The notes beneath the pieces are model-generated. The model was not told the DNA's origin and made no database searches. It worked only from the letters and a program-made list of their open reading frames with translations. Positions 22,208-32,343 of a stretch of 64,000 nucleotides of DNA are shown here, piece by piece. The position numbers were made by a program, and so were the translations under genes. Each line of letters begins with the position of its first letter. Position 1 is the first letter of the stretch. This stretch comes from Sclerotinia nivalis (taxonomy: Eukaryota; Ascomycota; Leotiomycetes; Helotiales; Sclerotiniaceae): NCBI GenBank assembly GCA_029531795.1, contig JAPEIS010000002.1:62001-126000 (forward strand), written 5' to 3'.

Positions 22208-25200
22208 AGTGAAGTCAAAGAATTTGTAATATGTATTAAGAAGTGAAGAGAGATGGCTGAGATGAAGAAAAACGAAACTTAATACAGGAATTGCATGCTG
22301 GTTATATAACTTTTGGCAACTTACCATTCAATATACTAACAATGGTTATTTGGCTCCCTTAATTAGAAAATATAGTAGGCTAAGAAGTTACGGTGGGAAT
22401 TTGATGGACCTGAGAGGATTCGATTATACCGGCACTGCACTGCAGGACGAGTTCGAATTCCTTCAACCACGTTAAAAAGATCCCGAAGTATCCACCAGTT
22501 CTTGGAAAGTTGGGATGAAATGACTTCTTTCTTAGCCACTTCTTTGAAAGGTGGGCTTGTTACACAATCCATTATCCATGCATGGACAAGACCGGGTTCT
22601 TATGTGATGAACCACCTTGTAAACATCCATTTGGGGATTCAAAATATACCAAATGACTCTAATCTACTAACGGGTTCAAGGTGCAAACAAGGTGTGGATG
22701 CAGTTTAGAATCTTCAAATTAACTATGAAATGGTTGTTGACGCCTCTTACTTGAGAGCTCAAACATTACTTGTGCGGTCAGAAACACACTTCATTTTTAA
22801 GTATATGCATCGAACTAGGTTTGGCCTTAGAACAAAATGATCTTATTGAGAAAAAGAAAGCAATCTTGGTGGACGTTTTCTAACTCACCTAACCTTATGC
22901 AGATCTTCAACGAGGGATAGGCACAAGACTAGCCAATTCAATCTATAGAAGAGCTTAAGACAAGGGAGGAATCTTTACCTTCTGTACTTCCTATTTCTGA
23001 AATCCCCGCTTCTACAATGATTCTGCAAATAACAGAGGCGGGAAAACTGTATCTACCGTTGCATTAGCACATGCTTCCTGCAATCGCAAGTGCGGTCCGC
23101 AAGCTTTTGGCAAATAATGTTTTACGGGAAGATCCAAAGAACATCCTTCAAATTTGGAAAATATATTCCAAGTGATTATAATCACGAGGTAATGTGGCAA
23201 CTGTGGGGGTGTCATCGCGATAATATCGACGAATTGGGACGTAATCTCCATTTTCTATCCCTGATTCCACACGGCATCAGTCATCTTGATTGAGGTGGGT
23301 TCTCTTAGTCGGAAAATGCGATCTAAAATAGGAATTTCATGTTCAATTAGCGACGACACCGTGGGGACACAATCTGCTCGATAGGACTGTGGATTTTACC
23401 ATATTGCGAATTTCTTCGATGGCATGATTCCAGAAGTCAAATCCTTGCGTGTCTCATTTCACGAATTTTCCAGGCCAAATAGAAATTATAGAATATAGTA
23501 TCAGGAAAACTCCGCAAATGCCATACCGATAATTGCCGGCAGCAATAGGCACAGTCTTTAGACGTAATCTGTCTGTGTAGCAAGAAAGTTAGCAACGCTT
23601 TTACCCGTCGACATCCACATTGCTAAAGTTCTGGGCAGCGGGAAAGGAAAATAACAATAGCCAAAATATGTTTTCCTTGTTCTTGTCGTACGTACTCTGT
23701 GGATTCTGGTAAATTCAGGGGATGACGAGCTTGGACGTTTGGCCCCTTGGCCCGTTTCAAATTACGATCAAATAGAGTTTTGCGGATGTAGTTGACCAGT
23801 TTCTAACAAGTGGTTAACCAATGAGATCTTCGACTCCTTATCCACCACGTCCCCGACAATCCAATCCATGAACTAATTTTCACTGGGACTTTAATTTCAT
23901 TGAATATACGAAGTAAGTTGTACCTCTAACAAACAGTCAAATACTATGCTGTGGACATACTGGGATCCCAATGTTTTCTCCTCTGATCGATTATATTTAT
24001 CAGATATATATTTTTTGGTATATGTCATATCAAGGAGACGGGCCGGTTAGTGGCTAAAGTGGCTCAAATGGATTGTTTTGCCCGTGAGCTAATCGTGCGG
24101 TTAGAAAGTATGCAACTCTCTGCACATAACATCGTCGAATACAGGAGGAATAACCTGGTTGTTGCTTTAACATTGGATTTTTATAATTTCCGGCAGCACG
24201 GGTAGGACGGACTACAGTAGCTATAGCTAATCTCGCAGGTGGATTGATAACCACGTGAAATAGGTACTAACATACCTCCTTCATTTATGGTACAGGATTA
24301 AAAAAAACAGACCCTTTTCGGAAATGTGTTTAGATCAACGTATAAGAACTATGGAAATTCTTCTTTGATAAGAGATCGGATTAGAATGTATAAACAACGT
24401 AAGCACCTCCCTCAGTACTCAGTCGTAGATGATGTCTGATCTTAAGGGTATTCAAACACCTTTGGTAGAAAGCATTGGAAATGACCTCAGCCTCGAAACA
24501 AACCGTTTTGTAGCTTCATTTCAGCCTTGATGTGGTTTCACTAGGAGGGAGGCTCAAAGTCTCCCCACAGATGAAAATAATGTACGATGCAAGTGATCCA
24601 TATACGAGCACGGAAGTATACGTCGCGGCCGTCAAGTGTTGCAAAGCTACCTGTAGCTAAAAATTCGACATATTTAAAAGTTCAGTTATCATAGTTCCAA
24701 CTAGAGAGCGCTTATTCGTGGCATTTCCTCTCCTCGTTGGAAGTTTAATCGATCGAAATCGATACTATGTTCACGGGCACCCTATATAATAACAATGTTC
24801 AATCACCTGCAGTCTGCGGTTGACATACAAATTCCATCACCCGTAGCCATGCCGGCAAAGATGGGATTGGAGATTGATAATTCAGTTGTCCTTCTGCCCG
24901 CCAAGGTGATAGTAATGAACCGCGTACGGCCCGAAGTCGGCAACTCAGTAAATCTGGGGATTGCGGGAGATAGCAGCTCTTAGCCGAAAACTTAAAAGCT
25001 GCGAGCCTACGTCCCGAAAGTTTATTGACGAAAACAGCTTAGGTTTGTGAATAAGGTTTTGTTATGTTGGTTATTCGCAAATTTCGCCTGGTACTCGGGC
25101 CCCACGTGCTTGACGAGTACCAGCAAAGGATGAAATCCGGCAAAGCTTCGAACAAATAAGCCTTTGTATAATCTCTAGTATAACCTAATACATGAAACTA

Positions 25201-26655
25201 TTGAAACTTCCAAATGAATACAGGATATCCGAAGTTCTTCAACATGAAATATGCATTCAAATTATCGAGAACTCCATTTATGAAGCTACGAGCCATGGAC
25301 AGCAGCCTCCAGGGTACTGAAGGACAGGGTCGCTGTATGCAAGCCAGGCTTCCCCAGACTTTTCCTTTTCCTGTGCACCAATGAAGAATGAGTTGCATAT
25401 CGAGACGCCTCAAATCACACCATTTAAACTTTCGATAGTTTGTCACCGATGAAGGATGTCAAGCGAGATTGACTTATCTGTGTGTCCATCAGTCCAGCCG
25501 TCTGAGGTTCGAATGCGGTCTATGGGACTAGACTGTGATTCATTAGATCACAAAGACTATTAAAGTGAATTTAGAGTGAATTGAACTAAAAAGAATCTGG
25601 TATCAGCTAGAACTTTTGAACTAAATTTGCAATCGAATGGACAAAGTGAGGATGTATTCATTTTGAAAAGAAAAGTGCGGATCATCTAATCCCGAAGTTC
25701 AGATTGCAGTTTAGACTAGCCATTACCCTGGATTTCCAAGTCAGTGAATCTGCTTTTCCTCTAGACTTAAATTTGAATGTTTAGCTCAAAACACCCAGTA
25801 CATCCTGCGGTCAGGACTGTTCGGCACACCGCGATTTCACATCATATAACCAGAAATCGGTCCTTATGCTGCTTTGCACGAGCTTAGTAAAATATTAAGG
25901 CTCGGATCCCGTTAGATTTGTCCAATATTTGTTTTCTGAATCTCCAAGGTAGAATTTGTCTAAAGCTGCTTGTTGATGATCAATGGTGAGATATCGAAAC
26001 GATGTAGAATGCAATACAACCGGATCCTATAACATAATTTGATGGAGTTGAAAATCAATGCGATTACTCGGTGGAGCAAAAAGTTACCGAGAAATCATAT
26101 CAGAGTGAATGGCCATATCAATAGCTTCATGTACAGAGGCTACTTTTGTTTCCTTGGATCTTGCCTTGATGTAATTAGCAGCAGCTCAAAGCCCATAGTC
26201 TACCTTGGCTAGATCACAGTTTGTGGCGAAAATCGCGTTGGATTATATGCTGTTAGGATTCTAATGTAGCAAAGTTGATTTATGAACTGTACGGAGACCT
26301 CCCACAGCCCTATAAGAAATGGATTGAAATATTGATGACTTGGTGTTTGAGTCTTGAGTATTGATATTGTATTGTTCAAGTCTAACTTAAAATTGGTGAC
26401 TTATTCAAATCAAAGAGAAACATTGTTGTGCCAATTCCAGCTCTAGCCACCCCTTCATTTTTCGCTTACGTGGAGGACTTCGCTTCATAGGGGAGATTTG
26501 CACTGAACATGAGTACTGACCCGGAGTTGACACAATTCAATTTGAAATTGAAACGAAGTTTCGAGGCGCATAAGGTACAATGCCGGCTCATGGAAAATAT
26601 TCTAACCTGGTAAATTTGAAAGAAGTGATTGCAAAAGTATATAGTGACGCCCAGG
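22208..26655. other. 4.4 kb gene-free region
   Basis: Short open frames (for example 23090-23293 +, 24054-24254 -, 25198-25446 -) show no family I recognise and no intron-joined continuity. The right end is the LINE insertion target. The region may hold strongly decayed sequence, but I cannot name any. Confidence 0.45.
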
Positions 26656-27384
26656 AATGACAGGGAATCGCCAAGAGAAGTTTTATTAGCGCTTTGTTTC
26701 AACTTAAAATCGGTCACGGATACTTCAAATCCTACTTACAACGATTCGGAATCTCATCAAATGATAATTGTAGATATGGAAAGAAAGAATCCCTAGATCA
26801 TCTTTTTCTCAATTGCTCTTTATACAAATCAGCTAGAAGAATACTCAAAACAAACAATCCTACCTCTCGACTTTCTATGAAATATCTACTTCATACCAAA
26901 ATAGGAATCATCAAAACCCTCGAATTTATCGAAACAACAAAAATAGCCACCAGACTATGGCATCTTGCTAGAATACAAGAGGATATAGAACAAAAAGGCG
27001 AAGGAGAAAGGAATGAATCAGGAGAAAATGGTTAATTGGATCAATTTGATCAATTTGGTTATTTTGATCAATTTACCCCTCTATGCAGAGTAAATCGTTC
27101 CAATTTCGAATTATATCATATTTCATTTGTTATTTTCTTTATTATATATAAGAGTATTTGTAAAGCGGACTTTATTCCCCAAGATTAGTTTTCACTTCCC
27201 CTATTCAAAATTAGTAGATTGAGGCTATCTCAATCTCTCCAAATTGTACTAGCTACAGCCTAATACGGCCAGCATTTCACCAGTTGTTATTTGTTAGGAG
27301 CCTACAAAGCTTCTAGCCGTCTTAGATAGTCTTAGACTCAGTGTAGACGTTAATTTAATCAATCAATCAATCAATGACAGGGAA
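26656..27384 (+). mobile_element. 5'-truncated Tad-type LINE with target-site duplication
   Basis: A 12 bp direct repeat, AATGACAGGGAA, flanks the insert (26656-26667 and 27373-27384). The insert of about 705 bp starts abruptly inside a protein frame and ends with four AATC units (27357-27372), as expected of target-primed reverse transcription by a non-LTR element. The frame to 27035 reads ALFQLKIGHGYFKSYLQRFG, then a zinc-knuckle-like region (CRYGKKESLDHLFLNCSLYK). This is the region after reverse transcriptase/RNase H in fungal Tad1-like ORF2. About 320 bp of 3' UTR follow the stop. The frame is still open, so the insertion may be fairly young. Confidence 0.85.
27357..27372 (+). repeat. 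(AATC)4 tail of the LINE
   Basis: Four perfect AATC units sit directly between the element's 3' UTR and the right target-site copy. Simple-repeat tails of this kind are typical of some fungal LINEs. Confidence 0.85.
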
Positions 27385-27639
27385 CCACTGTGAATGATAC
27401 TTTTAGTGACAATTCATTCCCATGTTCATCAATATTTTTCCATTTTCATCTGATCACGTACATTTTCACGAGACAATGTTCTTGTTCCCATAGACCCTGC
27501 CAAATACCCCTCTGTCAATTGTGAATCTTGTCGAACGATACAACATGTTGGAAACAAATGTAGTTGGCTAACCGTCTTCCACCGACGGTCGTGCACTTAA
27601 GGGAAATCGGATGTTTCTAATCCATTTGAGCAATAGACC

Positions 27640-28715
27640 AAGAATGTCTTAATTCAATGAGAACATTGCATCATGCATCATCAATATTTTCTTTCGGCAT
27701 GATTTTTCAAAAAGGTCATGCTAACGCCCTTGGAGACACATCCTTTACACATCAGCTGCACAAGTCACAGTCCTTAAAGCTGCATATTCCCATGGAAAAA
27801 TTTGGAGCTAGAATACAGATGATTCCAAATGCCTCAAGACTTCTGATTAAATGATGCGTAGCCGATGCCATTGGAGCAGAATAAATTGAGGTTGAAGATG
27901 AAATATGAAGAAAAGAGATGGGAAAAGAGTTATTTATAGGCAAATCAAAGCCAAATTGACCAAGAAGCTAACGATGGAAGTTTGAATATCGGGTAGATCA
28001 TATATCATCCCGTATTTTATCAGCGCTGGCAGATATTGTGTTGTGCCATCTCATCATGTAGATCATGCTGTGATACATTTGAGGATATAAATATGACGGA
28101 GCTGCGTCAAAAATACGCAAGACATGCCACAAGTATCCAACACATCGTACATAGGACTTCTGACACCCAGCGATGGCCATTGCTAGTATTTGGGCCGCCG
28201 GAATCCTGGTCGTCTCCGAAAAGAAACGTAGTTCTCATGGTTGGCGCTGTACACGCTATCGGTAAGTGAAGTAGAGATTCATTTGATTATTGTCCTCAGG
28301 GACTGAACAATGTAGTCAATAAATGGCTCTAGGTGCAGCCAGATCGATGGAATATGACGCATCTCTTGGTCGTTGTATTCAACAAGTTGTCCAGAAGCAT
28401 CTGTGTCGAAGTGTATGAGAGCTCGAGTAAACAAAGCACATTTTGAGACAACTCTCATTGGCGAGTCGTACAATATGGTATTCGCCAATGGCCCGGTCCT
28501 TCCCAGGAAGCTTGGACAATGCAATGCTACTGCAACTAGAGAAGCAGCCGTTTAACGTAGTCAAAAGCTATATGGTGGCCCGACAACAGTAGCCCGTGTA
28601 TGACTATTATGCCAAAGATCATGCTGATATGGCCATACCCGGGTTTTGGTGGCACTATGATGGTCGTGATATGACGCAAGCCATAACGGACATTGCTGAA
28701 CAACATGCGAATTGA
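27640..28715 (+). pseudogene. Decayed FAD monooxygenase (salicylate hydroxylase-like)
   Basis: Ordered fragments of one enzyme are readable: AAQVTVLKAAYSHGKI, KFGARIQMIPNASRLLIK, then DTQRWPLLVFGPPESWSSPK, NVVLMVGAVHAI (a degenerate form of the GDAAHA FAD-ribityl motif), MALGAARSMEYDASLGRCIQ and a C-terminal AIPGFWWHYDGRD. In-frame stops occur at 27852, 27882 and 27906, with more before 28080, plus frame changes. A GTAAGT donor follows HAIG near 28261. Living relatives hydroxylate aromatic acids with NAD(P)H and O2. The motif order identifies the family; the copy cannot encode a working enzyme. Confidence 0.7.
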
Positions 28716-29768
28716 TTCTTGTCGGCGGAGCGTAGATTGAGAAAATTTGAAGCTGATTCGAAGCTATAGAGATGAACCTACTGTTTCTTCACGACCCAAC
28801 AGAGCATGACTGTCGGTGAAGTCTTGCACGATAACTTCAGACATTGGAGGGACTGATGTTTTTGATGGGACGAGAAGGATGAAATAGCATTGGCAGGTGG
28901 AGGCTCCTAGCTGGCTTTTAGCAAACAATTCTGCAAAATATTCTCCGCGTCTCAATTTACCATAAACTCTTCGACCTAACGAATGTGGCTTCTATGTGAA
29001 TTTGATTTTCGCCGACGGAACTGTGTGCTGTGGATCGGCTGGCTGTTGCGGAGTTGGATAAGACTTTCGAGATGGCCTGCACACCACTCATATCAACACA
29101 CGTGTGTTGTAACCAGCGATTTTCGAAACAGAAGTGATAAAGTAGATTAGTATTAGAATTCAAAGTTCTTTCCCGCCGCGTTCGGTGCTTTCATCTTCTA
29201 GAAGAGGCTGCCGTATAATCGACCCTAGCAACGGTAACCTATGCGAAAACTGTCGATGTCCAAAAATATCTTGCAATATACATAGCAGCTCTTAAATCGA
29301 TTCAACTGTGTTAATACACATTTCTGATACAGAAAATGTAGGTTACTTCCTGAAGGGTTTTTTGAATCAATATGTTGGATTGCGGAGGGCTATGTCCCAT
29401 CTTTAATCTATCTGATAGGAAGCCGTGGCAAGATTCCGCACGTAACCTCCCCGGTTACCAATCGATTAGCCCACGTTTACTCCGCACCGTTAGGTACCGG
29501 TACCGGTATATCTTACTACTTAGTCTTCTGCATTTTCTTTTCTCGATTTGTGCGTACATTTCTCAAAGTTTATATTGCGTGGCTGGCAGCTTCGGTGGTT
29601 GGTTGTTATCTCTATAAAAATCCCTCAATTCTTTTACTCCCCAAGTGAGGAAGCCAGTACTCTGTCGAGTTCTCACCACTTCGATTTGTTTGACCATTTT
29701 GCCAAACACTGTTTTATGTAGTGGAATTCGCGGGATCATTCACATTCTTAAACTGTCATCTGGGAGAG
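28716..29768. other. Intergenic, sphingomyelinase promoter side
   Basis: No supported gene. Close to the downstream start is a short GGTACCGGTACCGG tandem (~29492-29508). An 81-codon frame at 29372-29617 has a hydrophobic end but no other support. Confidence 0.5.
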
Positions 29769-31947
29769 ATGGCCAAAATTTTTCTTGCAGCCTTGATGTC
29801 GACTGGGTACCTCTTTGATCCAACCCAAGCTCAAGCCGGATTGCCAGCAGGAGCTCAATTGCCAGGTGCACCATCTTTTGTTGTTCCATCTGCTTTCCCT
29901 ACTTCGGTATTCTCGAGTTATTACCTCAAGCCCGCTGCTACTTCTGAGCCTCAACCTGCTCTTTACGATCCGATATTGAACATCACTTATCCCCTGAATC
30001 TCACCGATCCTACGACGATACCAACTGCAGCCGACGATCCAATTTACTATCCAGAAGCTGTCGGCAATCTGAGTAATACAACTCCCGAAACCCTGGTTCA
30101 GAATGCGCTAAATGAGATTAAGGATATCATCTTTAATGATACTGGGTTCTCTAGCAATTGTACGAAATGCATTGCTGCTTTGAGCATAGGAAAAGTACTC
30201 GCACAACAAGCACCATCGTATGTACCCGGTGCTTTAGTTTCGTTGTGTCAAGCCACAGGCTTTGCAAAAAACACGACCTGCAAGAACAATTATGCACCCG
30301 GGAGCTGGGGTGCAATATGGACTCAAGTTCTAGCATTGGCCAACGTTACTGGCTCAGACGGGCAATATATTTGTAGCTCTCTAAGCACTTCTTATTGTCC
30401 GACTCCCAGTGCTACAATGCTGAATACTACTGGCTTGTGGAAACCAAAGCCAGTCAAGACAAAAGCTCCAAAACCAAGTGGAAAGCGAAAGAAGGTCCTC
30501 CATCTTTCAGATTTCCACCTTGATCCCAGATATCAAGTTGCTTCAGAGGCCAATTGTTCTTCCGGTATGTGTTGTAGATACACAAATGCTCCTACCTCTC
30601 AAGCAGTCTTTCCTGCGCCATTATACGGGTCTTACAAGTAAGTTTAGTTACCAAGCTTCATTGGAACAACCAAATAACGAATTTGCAGATGCGATACTCC
30701 ATACTTCCTTGCGCTCGCAGCTCTCCAATCTATTGGAGCTTTGACTGGTACTGGTGGCTCTGGATCTGAACCTGTATTCACAATATATACAGGTATTTGC
30801 ACCAGACCTATCCCTAGCATTCTCATTAACCGTTTCGCTAGGTGATCTCGTTTCCCACGATGCTCAAAACCAGATGTCACGTGCTTATGTTGAGTATACG
30901 GAGACTAGCATCTTCTCAATCCTGAAATCATACATAAAGAATCCCATCTTCCCCGTGCTGGGAAATCATGATTCGACCCCCGAGAACATTGATGGTCCCC
31001 ACAGCTTACCTGGCCCTCTGGGCAAACAATTTAGCTGGAATTATGATCACGTCTCCTCGTTGTGGCAGCATGAGGGGTGGTTGAGTAAAGCAGATGCGGA
31101 GGAAGCTGCTATCCACTACGCTGCCTACTCAGTGAAAACGCATCTCGGACTTCGGATAATCACAATGAATACCGATTTCTGGTACCGATCTAATTACCTC
31201 AATTTCATTAATACAACAGATCCTGACGTTTCGGGCACATTTAAGTTTATGATAGATGAGCTTCAGGCGGCGGAAGATGCAGGGGAGAGGGTATGGATCA
31301 TTGGCCACGTTTTGTCTGGATGGGATGGAACTAATCCACTGCCTAATCCAACAAATCTCTTCTATCAGATAATCGACCGCTTTTCGCCACACGTTATTGC
31401 CAACGTCTTCTTTGGACACACACATGAAGATCAAGTCATGATCTACTATACAAACAACGGAACAGTGCAAAACTCCTCAACCGCTTTAATGTCCGGCTGG
31501 ATCGGTCCTAGCGTAACCCCATTAACCAATCTCAATTCAGGTTTCCGAATGTACGAGATCGACACCGGAACCTTCGACGTCATGGATGCATATACCTTCT
31601 ACTCAGACGTGAATTCCTATTCTAGTCTCAATGGGACTGGTCCTACCTACCAATTCGAATACTCTACCCGAGCTACGTACGGGCCTTCTATTTCTTGGCC
31701 TGAAGACGCACCGCTGAACGCAACGTTTTGGCACCAGGTTACAGAAGCTATGGAGGTTAATAGGACGTTGGTGGAGGTCTTCAATACGTATCAGGGAAAG
31801 AGTTCGGTTAAAAGTCCTAATTGTACAAGTGATGCGTGTGCGCAGGCTAAGGTGTGTTATATAAGGAGTGGTAGTGCGCCGATCGGACGGGCATGCCCGC
31901 AGGGATTCGCTAGTGTGCAGAGTCCGTATACTGGAAAGAACTTTTGA
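29769..31947 (+). CDS. Secreted acid sphingomyelinase-like phosphodiesterase
   Basis: Three exons (29769-30637, 30689-30792, 30842-31947) give 692 aa. The ATG at 29769 starts a signal peptide ending near QAQA. A saposin-B-like domain (~130-215) has paired cysteines, beginning CTKCIAALSIGKVL. A calcineurin-like phosphoesterase domain follows with the metal-binding blocks VLHLSDFHLD (~243), YTGDLVSHD, PVLGNHDSTPEN, WIIGHVLSG and FFGHTHEDQ. Many NxS/T sites are present. This order matches acid sphingomyelinases, which hydrolyse sphingomyelin-type lipids to ceramide outside the cell or in the vacuole. Fungi lack abundant sphingomyelin, so the natural substrate may be another phosphodiester. Confidence 0.93.
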
Positions 31948-32343
31948 GTATGATGAGGAGATAGAGAGATGAACGGATATTGGTAGACAATATAAACACT
32001 GAAAATGAAGAACTGGTCAATTATGCAAAGACTATTGAAAACTTTATATTTCTTCAATTGCGATCAGAAGCAGTCTGAAGCATGGCAACATTGGATTTTT
32101 CTCTTTTGCAAAAATATAATACGTCATTGAAAAGTTCTACCAATGTCCTCGAGGAGTTTCGTGTCATTTAAAGCCTTAACTGGAACCAGATGTTTTCTTC
32201 AGTCGTGTATCACTTTGAAGCATGATTCGAATATCCTACAACATTCGGAGTTGTGAGGGGAATCACGGATACTACAATACAATTTCATTAACTTTGAGGA
32301 TTCGTTGTTTGCACTTCATATATACTTAATCCACACCCTTTCC
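31948..32343. other. Convergent intergenic spacer
   Basis: This short gap lies between the 3' ends of the phosphodiesterase and DBP6 genes. Nothing else is seen. Confidence 0.5.

Noticed and set aside
24054..24254. Minus-strand frame with RPTRAAGNYKNP, briefly considered an aminotransferase fragment
   Set aside because: Similarity too short and no second motif nearby.
27357..27372. AATC run as an independent microsatellite
   Set aside because: Its position directly before the right target-site copy shows it is the LINE tail.
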